From Planctomycetota bacterium (GTDB lineage: Bacteria > Planctomycetota > Phycisphaerae > WQYP01): a stretch of 54,856 bases of DNA. This document shows positions 18,251-26,336 of the stretch, piece by piece; positions within the stretch are counted from its first letter, which is position 1, and each line of letters starts with the position of its first letter. The stretch covers positions 1-54,856 of the forward strand of contig JAJYZF010000022.1 of assembly GCA_021800165.1 (NCBI GenBank), in the 5' to 3' direction. Under the pieces are notes generated by a model. That model saw nothing but the letters and a program-made list of their open reading frames with translations, had not been told where the DNA came from and ran no database searches. Position numbers and translations under genes: made by a program.

Positions 18251-18709
18251 ATGAATAATTCTCTAAGAGCCAATGATTCCTTCCGTGCACCACGCTCCCA
18301 TGCGGCGCTCTGGTTGATCGGCCTTGCGCTGCTGATCAATGCCGTGGTACTGGCCTGGCCGAAAGCCAATCAGACCAATATGTTTTCGGATCAAGCATTA
18401 GGAGCGGCTTTTCCGGCTCCGATGGCCTCGGATCACAGCACCTATGTTCTGCCGCTTCGCTTGGGCAATAAATCTTGGGGATTGGTACTGGTGGACCGCC
18501 GCCAGCGGGTATTTTGTGTTTACCGCTTTCTTGAAAGTGCCTCCCGCTTACGACTCGTGGCCGCCCGCGATTATCGCTATGACCTGCTTCTGCGTGATTA
18601 CAACAACACCGCGCCGACACCGGCCCAGGTGAAAGCCATGGTAAGCTCTATGCTGCCGCCTCACCCTGTAAAGAAGAATCCACCCAGGAAGCCGGCGGGG
18701 AATAGATAG
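18251..18709 (+). CDS. Unknown protein with one N-terminal membrane anchor
   Basis: 152 residues from the ATG at 18251. A single hydrophobic segment (about 27-43, LWLIGLALLINAVVLAW) anchors a small soluble domain with strands (STYVLPLRLGNKSWGLVLVDRRQRVFCVYRF). The C-terminus is Pro/Lys-rich. Family not recognised. It lies 78 bp after the ferritin-like gene and may share its transcript. Confidence 0.6.
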   Translation: MNNSLRANDSFRAPRSHAALWLIGLALLINAVVLAWPKANQTNMFSDQALGAAFPAPMASDHSTYVLPLRLGNKSWGLVLVDRRQRVFCVYRFLESASRLRLVAARDYRYDLLLRDYNNTAPTPAQVKAMVSSMLPPHPVKKNPPRKPAGNR

Positions 18710-18776
18710 AACAGGCCGGAACGATGGTACGGGACCAACATGAGCACTTGATAGTATCGGCGATGAGCAGTTGAGC

Positions 18777-18805
18777 TTGCATAATCGTTGGCGGTGGGGT
18801 AGAGT
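18777..18805 (+). promoter_or_regulatory. Possible promoter upstream of the HTH/membrane protein gene
   Basis: TTGCAT (18777-18782) and TAGAGT (18800-18805) are separated by 17 bp, in the 134-bp gap before the gene starting at 18844. Each hexamer matches consensus only in part. Confidence 0.35.
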
Positions 18806-18843
18806 TTATGGTGTACAGGCTCCGTGCAATTTAGGAGTTGCCT

Positions 18844-19764
18844 ATGGCTAAAATGTTTTATAGTCTCGACGAAACCACCGCCAAGCTCAATGTGGCACCG
18901 GAAAAGCTCAAAGAGCTTGTCGATCAGGGAAAACTCCGCGAATTTCGCGATGGTGCCAAGGTGATGTACAAGGTCGATCAGGTGGATACGCTCTTGCGTG
19001 ACCTCTCCGGTGGAACCGGTACCGGGTCGGGCGTGTTAAATCTGAGTTCTTCCGCTGGTGACAGCGGCATCGCTCTGGCGGGAGATTCATCTGCTGGGAC
19101 CAAGGCCCCATTGGCGGGCGGAACCAAAGCTCCCGCAGCCGGAACCGGCACCGGGATGAAACCTCCTCCGATCAAGGCATCGCCAGCCAGCGGCCCAATG
19201 CGGGTTTTTGATGAACGCGAAGTCAAGCCGATTGATGCCAGTGCCCAAACTCAGATTACCTCACCGGTTTACGATGCTATTTCCCCGTCCGGCCTGGATT
19301 CCGTGGGCAGTGGATCGGGCCTGTTGGACTTAACCCGCGAAAGTGATAACACCAGCTTAGGGGCGGAGCTGCTCGATGAAATTTATCCTGGCGAAGGGTC
19401 CAAGGCCGGTCAAACCGGAATTGGGTCCGCTTCTTCAGGCGTGTTTGATCATGCCGCACAAACCAGTTCCGGCGCTGCCGCGGTCGCCACGGGGGCCGAA
19501 CCCACCGGGCCTATGGTCAGCAGCTATTCACCGGTGGTGGAAGCTCCGGATCCAACTGCGGGCATTTTTGGGGGGTTCGCTCTGGCGGCAATTTTGGCGA
19601 TGGGGTTGACCATTCTTATCAGTGCCGCTGGCGTACAGGGCTTTGAGCCGGGTTGGCTGCATACCCTGGCTTCCAATTTGCTTCTTTTTTCCGGTTTGCT
19701 GGTTTTGGTCGCCCTGCTTTTTGGTTTTGTGGGCTTTTTTGCCGGAAGAGCGGCTTCGCGGTAA
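18844..19764 (+). CDS. Protein with N-terminal MerR/excisionase-type HTH, low-complexity linker and two C-terminal membrane helices
   Basis: 306 residues from the ATG at 18844, 7 bases after AGGAG; a TTG 6 bp earlier is less well placed. Residues 1-50 resemble a small winged HTH of the excisionase/MerR type (YSLDETTAKLNVAPEKLKELV, then REFRDGAKVMYKVDQVDTLL). Residues 55-230 are low-complexity, Gly/Ser/Thr/Ala/Pro-rich. Two hydrophobic helices at about 240-262 and 274-300 end with GRAASR. The HTH would thus be tethered to the membrane. The next gene is an OmpA-type lipoprotein. Target and signal are unknown. Confidence 0.7.
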   Translation: MAKMFYSLDETTAKLNVAPEKLKELVDQGKLREFRDGAKVMYKVDQVDTLLRDLSGGTGTGSGVLNLSSSAGDSGIALAGDSSAGTKAPLAGGTKAPAAGTGTGMKPPPIKASPASGPMRVFDEREVKPIDASAQTQITSPVYDAISPSGLDSVGSGSGLLDLTRESDNTSLGAELLDEIYPGEGSKAGQTGIGSASSGVFDHAAQTSSGAAAVATGAEPTGPMVSSYSPVVEAPDPTAGIFGGFALAAILAMGLTILISAAGVQGFEPGWLHTLASNLLLFSGLLVLVALLFGFVGFFAGRAASR

Positions 19765-19891
19765 GCATCGGCCACGAACTCAATCCGGTGGCTTGGCGGT
19801 TCAAGCAATCGAGTTGGTTTTTTGAAACATGATCCCGGCACATGCGCAAAGCCAGGGATGGCATTTTGATTTTGAAAATGGAGATTCTCTC

Positions 19892-20833
19892 ATGACTCGT
19901 CTGGCAATTCCCCGAGTTCTTCGCGTGGCCGTCATGGCCGGTCTGTTGACCACTCTTGTCGGCACCACAGGCTGTGTATCCCAGGAGCAATACAAACAAT
20001 TGGAGACCGCATTTAACCAAATGCGATCGCAGTTGGCAGCCGCGGATCATCAGCTTGGTAGGCTGCGCGGTGAAATCGCCGATCTGAAGGCCCAGATTGC
20101 TGAAAAAGATCGTTTGCTTAGCGCCCAGGGCGGCGGAGCGGCCGCCCTGCTCAAAGAGGTTGATGCTCTTAAGGCCAGGTTGGCCCGTTTGCAGGCCCGG
20201 TATAACAAGCTGCTGGCTTTGGCCGGTAGTGCTCCTGTGCTTCCGGCAGCCGTTAACGATGCCTTGGCCCGTCTGGCCGCTGAGTATCCGAACTTATTGG
20301 AATACAATCCAAAACTTGGCCTGCTTCGCTTCAAAAGCGATTTGCTCTTTGATTTAGGCTCCACTGTGGTGCGGCCGGCAGCCCGGTCTGCACTAAAACA
20401 ATTCGCGGCCATTCTGGACATGCGTGCCATTGCGGACAACGAAATTCGCATCGTCGGCAACACGGATAATGTACCGATTCGCCACAACCGCGCCAGCGTT
20501 ATGAACCCCACCAACTGGTATTTGTCCACCAATCGCGCCATTTCCGTTATGTACGTGCTGCGCCATGACGGCGTCCTGGACCGCCGGATGCAGGTGGCGG
20601 GTTGGGGCAAGACCCACCCGATCGCCCCCAATGCTCCGCATCATCGCGGCAGTCAGTTGAATCGGCGTGTGGATATTTTCATCCTGCCCATCAAACTCAA
20701 ATACAACCCCTATGTGCCAGCCGCGGATCAGCCCGCCGGCCTGGGGAATCCCACGAATCTGGCACCGGTTAATCCGGCCTCCACGCCCGCGATGACCAAT
20801 GGTGGAACTGTTCCACCCGCGGCCGGCCAGTAA
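19892..20833 (+). CDS. OmpA-family lipoprotein (peptidoglycan-binding)
   Basis: 313 residues from the ATG at 19892 (GGAG upstream). The signal peptide ends in a lipobox GTTGC (Cys about 28). Residues 30-115 form a coiled coil (QLAAADHQLGRLRGEIADL). The OmpA C-terminal domain spans about 155-275: LRFKSDLLFDLGSTVVRPAA, GNTDNVPI, NWYLSTNRAISVMYVL, GWGKTHPIAPN and NRRVDIFI, the standard peptidoglycan-binding order. The last 35 residues are Pro/Ala-rich. It likely tethers the outer membrane or envelope to peptidoglycan, which supports a diderm cell. Confidence 0.9.
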   Translation: MTRLAIPRVLRVAVMAGLLTTLVGTTGCVSQEQYKQLETAFNQMRSQLAAADHQLGRLRGEIADLKAQIAEKDRLLSAQGGGAAALLKEVDALKARLARLQARYNKLLALAGSAPVLPAAVNDALARLAAEYPNLLEYNPKLGLLRFKSDLLFDLGSTVVRPAARSALKQFAAILDMRAIADNEIRIVGNTDNVPIRHNRASVMNPTNWYLSTNRAISVMYVLRHDGVLDRRMQVAGWGKTHPIAPNAPHHRGSQLNRRVDIFILPIKLKYNPYVPAADQPAGLGNPTNLAPVNPASTPAMTNGGTVPPAAGQ

Positions 20834-20858
20834 TATCTTCAAAAAAACGCCAACGGAA

Positions 20859-21710
20859 TCATTTGGCGTCGACGGCTCTGGAAGATGGCTTGAGCGGCTC
20901 AATATCCACCGTCCACCCGCTGCCGCGCGCCGGAGCTGCCACATGAAAATTGTGTCGCATCCGCTGGTTGATCTTAATTTTTGAAAGCACCGCCACGGTG
21001 GGCGTTCCATCCTGGTCAATACGCTCGATTTTCACCGGTAACGCCAAAACCGGATTGATCCAGAAGTTCAACTCAATAAACGCAAAAGCCCGTTTATCCC
21101 GCGGCACCAGCCGCAGATGAATGAAGCAGACCTTGGGGGCCGGGCCCTTCGCCGGCGTTTGATTCGGGATGATGCGCACATGAAATTCCCGCAGCACCAT
21201 CGCGGGCCTTTGACCGATGGGAATGGGGATCGGTCCGCGCCCCAATCGCAGTGGATTGAAATCTTTTTTTGCCCCCACCAATTGGATTTTGCGGTATATT
21301 TTGGCCGAGCCGTTACGATCAATTAACCAGCGGCCGTCAAAAATAATATCATGATCCGCATGTCGGCGGGCGATAGCTCCGTCCACGACCAGCATGTTGA
21401 AGCGAATATCGAACTTGGTCGCGCGACCCTGGCGCAAGTACCATATTTTACCGATATTCATATCCTTTTCATCGGTACGTAGATGATGTACCGTTACTTT
21501 CAGATCAGCACTGAAATTATGCAGCGTTTTACCGCGGGCCTGAAGCATTTGCAGTGCCGCAGACACCGCCGACGACGGTTGTGGAGAGCCGAGCTTGTGC
21601 GCCGCAGTAACCTCCGTCTGATTAGCGCCTGCCACAGGGCCTATCAGACTTAGCATCCAGAGCAGCGAAAGTATCATCCGTCGGCCGCCGGACCATTTCC
21701 AATTCATCAT
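20859..21710 (-). CDS. LolA-like outer-membrane lipoprotein-sorting protein
   Basis: 283 residues from the ATG at 21710. A signal peptide (MILSLLWMLSLIGPVAGA) is followed by a LolA-like half-barrel: MLQARGKTLHNFSADLKVTV, IGKIWYLRQGRATKFDIRF, DIIFDGRWLIDRN, and a late PVKIERIDQDGTPTVAVLSKIKIN strand. LolA-like proteins carry lipids or lipoproteins in the periplasm. It starts 14 bp after the HAD phosphatase stop, so they form an operon. An extended reading from 21773 would overlap that gene. Confidence 0.7.
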   Translation of the reverse strand: MMNWKWSGGRRMILSLLWMLSLIGPVAGANQTEVTAAHKLGSPQPSSAVSAALQMLQARGKTLHNFSADLKVTVHHLRTDEKDMNIGKIWYLRQGRATKFDIRFNMLVVDGAIARRHADHDIIFDGRWLIDRNGSAKIYRKIQLVGAKKDFNPLRLGRGPIPIPIGQRPAMVLREFHVRIIPNQTPAKGPAPKVCFIHLRLVPRDKRAFAFIELNFWINPVLALPVKIERIDQDGTPTVAVLSKIKINQRMRHNFHVAAPARGSGWTVDIEPLKPSSRAVDAK

Positions 21711-21723
21711 CGTCAGCAATGGG

Positions 21724-22383
21724 CTATCCTTTCTCAACAACATTGTGTGGATGACCATCATCGGCCACGCCATCGATTCGGTTGCGAAACCTTGCCGGCT
21801 GGTCCAGCAGGTTCACGATGTCCGCGATATCAGCGATGCAAAAGTCCGCCTGGCCCGCAAACGGTGGAACTGGTCCGGCCCCGTCCACCAGCAGCACGCT
21901 GGCCACTTGGGCCCCGTGGGCCACCTGAAGGTCAAAGACATTATCGCCCACCATCAATGTTTCTCCGGGGGCAAGCCGGTAATGGCGCAAAATTCGCTCT
22001 AAACTTGCCGGGTGAGGCTTAAACGGCGGTTCGTCCCGCGATACCAAAACTTCAAAGGACAACCGGTGACGGGCGACAATTCGCCGTACGCTTGACCGAC
22101 TGTTCCGGGTCAGCAATGCCGTGCGCACCCCGCGAAGAGCAAGCGCCTCAAGCATATCCACCACGCCGACACGCAGACGACACGTTTCCGCCGCCCGCCG
22201 CTCATGTTGCTCAAGAATTTTGGTAGCATGGTCGCGGTCTACTTCGCCCAAACCGGCGATCCATTCCAATATCGGCCGACGCTCGGTCAAACCCAATTCC
22301 ACCCGCAATGCTTCAAAATCCATGGCATCATGCGTAAGGGTGCCATCCATATCAAATACAACCAAGCGGTAATCATGAATCAT
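21724..22383 (-). CDS. HAD-superfamily phosphatase, Gph/PGPase-like
   Basis: 219 residues from the ATG at 22383, with a GAGAGG site about 10 bases upstream. Motif I is FDMDGTLTHDAMDF (nucleophile Asp near residue 11), motif II TALLTRNSR, motif III a Lys in EPPFKPHP, and motif IV MVGDNVFDLQVA. This is a small-molecule phosphatase of the phosphoglycolate-phosphatase type; the substrate cannot be told. It is upstream of the LolA-like gene. Confidence 0.85.
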   Translation of the reverse strand: MIHDYRLVVFDMDGTLTHDAMDFEALRVELGLTERRPILEWIAGLGEVDRDHATKILEQHERRAAETCRLRVGVVDMLEALALRGVRTALLTRNSRSSVRRIVARHRLSFEVLVSRDEPPFKPHPASLERILRHYRLAPGETLMVGDNVFDLQVAHGAQVASVLLVDGAGPVPPFAGQADFCIADIADIVNLLDQPARFRNRIDGVADDGHPHNVVEKG

Positions 22384-22518
22384 CACGCGGCCTCTCAATA
22401 CATTATATCCGCTGGACCACGCCAACGACAAAATCAGCCCGGTCACATTTCCGAGCCATTGCCGCCAGACGAGGTGAACCCTTCAATCCAGGTGCGGTGC
22501 CGCCGGGCCGCACCGCGA

Positions 22519-23433
22519 TCACAGCTCGCCGCCATAACCGTTTTGTTCCAACCAGAGCATTAACTGTTGATACACCGCTGCCGGATGGAGCGATTCGGGC
22601 GGCAGCAGATTCGCCCTTTTGGCAGCCCGTGCCAGGCGCAACAATGCCTCGCCAACGCCGGATTCAGGAATGATCGCATTGGCCCCGCGGTAGTTGGTCA
22701 ACAAAGATTGTATCGCCTTGGGCAAGCGCCGTTCATCGACGTCACCATTTTCTTTCAAATATGGCAATTTCCATGTGCTGGGCTTGTTGGCATCTGCCAC
22801 CCAGGCAAAACAGCAGGCCGGAAGCCGGTAAGTTCGGTGCAGCAAAATGCACGGCTCCCCGACTGGTTGGTTCTGGACCGCGGCTGAAAAAGGCTCATCA
22901 GCCAACAGCGCTTCCGCCGGCCAAGGTTCTTCCCGCGGACGGTAAACGCCGTGCACGCTCACCCACCACAAGGCTGCGGGCGGTTGCGGATCCGCCAGAT
23001 TCGCCACCACTCGATCCCGCAATCCGCCGGGGACAACATCCGCAGCATAGAAAACGCAGCCATCGCTGACCGCCACCTGGCCAATGTGCTGGGCATTGGC
23101 ATAGCGGAGCGCCTGCTCCAATGCCGCGGCCAAAGATCGCCGGCCCAGACGTAAAGTCCCGGGCTTCTTCACTTCAATGACCAGATATTTTTGCAGATTG
23201 CGGCTTAAGACAATATCCGCAAAATCAACCTGGTACGTAAGATCTCCTTTGGCCCAATCCAGCACCCCGGTAAAGATATCCTCGACGATGGCTTCCGCAA
23301 CTTTTTCCGATTCTTCGCCGTGACGCAAACGATCCCGTCGGGTTGCCGTAAACGTTTTCCATGCCCCTTGCAACCTCTGAATACAGGTTTGGTAGCTCGC
23401 AAGGGCAAGGTAATTTGGAGTTGTTACCGCCAT
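22519..23433 (-). CDS. Orphan HsdR N-terminal (PD-(D/E)xK nuclease-like) protein
   Basis: 304 residues. Residues 30-140 carry the PD-(D/E)xK-type core seen at the N-terminus of type I restriction subunit HsdR: EESEKVAEAIVEDIFTGVLDW, then VDFADIVL (Asp) and YLVIEVKKPG (ExK). The C-terminal half (LLHRTYRLPACCFAWVAD, WKLPYLKENGDVDERRLPKAIQSLLTNYRG) is a second conserved-looking domain that I cannot name. There is no motor domain and no HsdM/HsdS gene nearby, so restriction is not shown; it may be a stand-alone nuclease or a sensor. Confidence 0.7.
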   Translation of the reverse strand: MAVTTPNYLALASYQTCIQRLQGAWKTFTATRRDRLRHGEESEKVAEAIVEDIFTGVLDWAKGDLTYQVDFADIVLSRNLQKYLVIEVKKPGTLRLGRRSLAAALEQALRYANAQHIGQVAVSDGCVFYAADVVPGGLRDRVVANLADPQPPAALWWVSVHGVYRPREEPWPAEALLADEPFSAAVQNQPVGEPCILLHRTYRLPACCFAWVADANKPSTWKLPYLKENGDVDERRLPKAIQSLLTNYRGANAIIPESGVGEALLRLARAAKRANLLPPESLHPAAVYQQLMLWLEQNGYGGEL

Positions 23434-23498
23434 ATCACCCTTCTATTAACGTCATCAAGCTATAGGTGTATTACCCGGCAAGCCTGCCAACAAGAGCA

Positions 23499-25037
23499 TT
23501 AACCTGCTTCGCCCGCCAGCCGCGGAAATATGCCTTGCAAGGCCGGATACAGCGCCGCATACGTGCGGTAAAGGTTTGCGTATTGGGCTGCGCGGATTTT
23601 GTGTGGCGAACTGCGCTGCTGAATTTTAATAATGGCCATCGTGGCCTGGGCCACGGTCTTCCATACGCCGGTGCCCACACCCGCCAGAATGGCCGCGCCC
23701 AATGCGGCACCCTCGCTCACGTTAATGGTAGCCACCGGAGCTTCGTACATATCGGCCTGCAGTTGCCGCCAGAACGAACTGCGAGCGCCGCCACCGCTGG
23801 CCCGCACCTGATCCACCTTGAGTCCCATCGATCGCATGATGGCCACTTGTTCACGCATGCCAAAGGTAATGCCTTCCAGCACGCTGCGAATCAGATGCGA
23901 TTGCTGATGGCGCGGTGTTAAACCAATAAAGGCTCCGCGTGCATACGGGTCCGGATGGGGACAGCGCTCGCCGGTCAGGTACGGTAGAAAAAACAGATGC
24001 TCCGCCCCCACCGGTGCCTGCTGCCCCTGCTCAATCAGGTGTTCATAGAGCACCCCAGGATCTTTTTTTCGGCGGAGTAACTGCTCCATCTCATGGGGTA
24101 AAAGCATATTCCTCAACCATTGCAGCGATCCGCCCGCACTAAGCATACACCCAAACACGCACCAGGTTTTCGGAATGGCATGGCACATGGTATGAACACG
24201 CCCTCGCGGATCCGTCTGCGGCGAATCCGATGCGGCGAAAATAACTCCACTGGTTCCCATACTGGCGGATAACAACCCCGACGACACTACGCCCGTGCCC
24301 ACCGCGCCCGCGGCCTGGTCACCAGCCCCGCCCACCACCGGAGTGCCCTTGCGCAGCGGCAGGAATTCCGCAGCCGCCGCCGAAACCTGACCGGTAATTT
24401 CCTGCGATTCGCTGATCGGTGGCAACCAGGACGAATCAATTCCCAGGCGATCAATAAGTTCCTTGCACCACCGCCGATTTTTCACATCAAACAACAATGT
24501 ACCCGACGCATCCGACACCTCCCCGGCATAATCACCCGTTAAGCGATACCGGATATAATCCTTCGGTAACAGGACATGGCGACATTTTTCATAACGTGCC
24601 GGTTCGTTGGCACGCAGCCATAAAATCTTCGGAGCCGTGAATCCAGTCAGCGCCGGATTGCCCACCATGTTGATCAGGCTTTCGCGCCCGCCGGCGAGCT
24701 TTTCAATTTCCCGGCACTCTTTGGCCGTGCGCTGGTCATTCCAGAGCAAAGCGGGGCGCAGCGGCCTGGGACCATCCCCCAGAAAAACACTCCCATGCAT
24801 CTGCCCGGACAATCCGATGGCGGTAATTTCCGAGCCATGGATTCCAGCCTTTTTCAGAGCCTGGCCGGTAGCCAATACCACCGCCCGCCACCAGCCTTCC
24901 GGATCCTGTTCGCTCCAGCCGGGACGCGGCGTTTTCAGTACGTGCGGCGATTCCGCCGTCGCCACCACCTTCCCCTGTGGGGTAAGCACCAGGGCCTTGG
25001 TAGCCGATGTGCCGATATCCAATCCCAGTAACGCCAT
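23499..25037 (-). CDS. xylB: Xylulokinase
   Basis: 512 residues from the ATG at 25037, the usual length for FGGY kinases; the longer frame to 25175 adds 46 residues without family similarity. It phosphorylates D-xylulose to xylulose 5-phosphate. Marks: GLDIGTSATK (phosphate 1 motif), ITAIGLSGQMHGSVFL with the xylulokinase QMHG signature, LWNDQRT, VVGGAGDQAAGAVGTG and RASGGGARSSFW. No xylose isomerase is nearby, so the pathway partner is elsewhere. Confidence 0.93.
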   Translation of the reverse strand: MALLGLDIGTSATKALVLTPQGKVVATAESPHVLKTPRPGWSEQDPEGWWRAVVLATGQALKKAGIHGSEITAIGLSGQMHGSVFLGDGPRPLRPALLWNDQRTAKECREIEKLAGGRESLINMVGNPALTGFTAPKILWLRANEPARYEKCRHVLLPKDYIRYRLTGDYAGEVSDASGTLLFDVKNRRWCKELIDRLGIDSSWLPPISESQEITGQVSAAAAEFLPLRKGTPVVGGAGDQAAGAVGTGVVSSGLLSASMGTSGVIFAASDSPQTDPRGRVHTMCHAIPKTWCVFGCMLSAGGSLQWLRNMLLPHEMEQLLRRKKDPGVLYEHLIEQGQQAPVGAEHLFFLPYLTGERCPHPDPYARGAFIGLTPRHQQSHLIRSVLEGITFGMREQVAIMRSMGLKVDQVRASGGGARSSFWRQLQADMYEAPVATINVSEGAALGAAILAGVGTGVWKTVAQATMAIIKIQQRSSPHKIRAAQYANLYRTYAALYPALQGIFPRLAGEAG

Positions 25038-25194
25038 CAAGAATACCCCCGTGTTAAAGCCACTTTCATTCAAGCCATGGCGGCCTGGCACATGACCCGA
25101 GGCCGACTCCAAGCAGGATAAGATATTCGGGTGCCAAACGCCACCAGTTTTTCCCGCTATTTGCTGGTCGGCCACGATCGAGCCAACGGCCCGC

Positions 25195-26082
25195 CTAATG
25201 GTGGAGCAGCACGATCATGGCAATGGCCCCGATCACCACACAATAAATCGCAAACGGCGTTAGCCGACGGGTTTCAAAGTAGATCATCAAAAATTTGATG
25301 CTTAAATAAGCCGTTATTCCAGCCGCCAAGGCCGCCGGAACGGTAATTCCGAGAATCGCCCGGGCTTCCGGCTTAAAAAGTGCCGGCAACTTCAGCAGCC
25401 CCGCCGCCCCAATCACCGGTGTGGCCAGCATAAACGCAAATCGACACGCCTCCTCATAGCTCAGGCCCGCCAAAATGCCACCCACAATAGCCACCCCGCT
25501 GCGCGAGATGCCCGGAAACAGCGCCAAGGTCTGAGACGCCCCCACCAGCGTCGCCGCTGGAAACGTCAAATCTTCCGCCCGCTTCTGCTGGCCCTGCTGG
25601 GCCTTGCGTAGCGCCCGCTTCTTCATGTAATCCCCGAGAAACATCACCCCGCCGTTGATAATCAAAAACAACGCCACCATCCAATAATAATGAGCGTCAT
25701 CAAAAAACAGGGTGAACTTTTTCTTAAAGGCAAAACCCACCGCCCCCACCACCAAGGTGCCCGCCACCAACAGCCACGCAAACTTGCTCGGTTCATCATA
25801 AACAAAACGGCGGCGTTTGAGGCTGCCCCAGTAAGCCCCCAACACAATTTTCCACTGCTTCCAAAAATAAATTACCAGCGCCAACGCCGTCGCTAAATGC
25901 AATGCCACCACAAACGAAAGAAAATGCTTGTTATGAGCGTTGAAGTGCAAGTGCAAGTGCAACAGAGCTTTAGCCACAATAATCTGCCCCAGACTGCTGA
26001 CCGGAAAAAGCTCTGATACACCTTGGAGTATCCCCAGCAAAACTGCCTGCAACATTGCCTGCCATAATGCCAGATGCGTCAT
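25195..26082 (-). CDS. uppP: Undecaprenyl-diphosphatase family protein (UppP/BacA-like)
   Basis: 295 residues, eight or so membrane helices, starting at an ATG with AAGGAG 7 bases upstream. The family's two signature loops are present: QGVSELFPVSSLGQ (20-33) and FPGISRSGVA near residue 175. UppP recycles undecaprenyl diphosphate for peptidoglycan synthesis at the membrane. In the first loop the conserved Gln/Glu pair (Q20, E24) and Ser29/Ser30 are kept, but the usual His after Gly is Gln33. The central cytoplasmic loop (about 145-175) is Lys/Arg/Gln-rich and longer than in E. coli. Activity is likely but not certain because of Gln33. Confidence 0.85.
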   Translation of the reverse strand: MTHLALWQAMLQAVLLGILQGVSELFPVSSLGQIIVAKALLHLHLHFNAHNKHFLSFVVALHLATALALVIYFWKQWKIVLGAYWGSLKRRRFVYDEPSKFAWLLVAGTLVVGAVGFAFKKKFTLFFDDAHYYWMVALFLIINGGVMFLGDYMKKRALRKAQQGQQKRAEDLTFPAATLVGASQTLALFPGISRSGVAIVGGILAGLSYEEACRFAFMLATPVIGAAGLLKLPALFKPEARAILGITVPAALAAGITAYLSIKFLMIYFETRRLTPFAIYCVVIGAIAMIVLLHH

Positions 26083-26336
26083 GCAAATTCTCCTTAAAAC
26101 GGCACCCATCTTGTTGCGCTTTCCGCGCTACCGGTTCGCATCGCCAACACTCGCCAGTGCCATTGGCAATGGATGACGCTATCATGCAGATAACGGCGCT
26201 GATGGCAAGCGTCCAGAGCTGCGGAATTTGCCGCTCCGGCGAGGTTCATGCCCGACACCAGAACCACCCGCAACACCACGGTATTGCGAACGTTGGTTCT
26301 CTTGGAGCAGTGGTTCAATATCCGAGGTCCAACAGG

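Noticed and set aside
20393..21019. Minus-strand frame spanning the ends of the OmpA and LolA genes
   Set aside because: It overlaps both confident genes in other frames and has no ribosome site.
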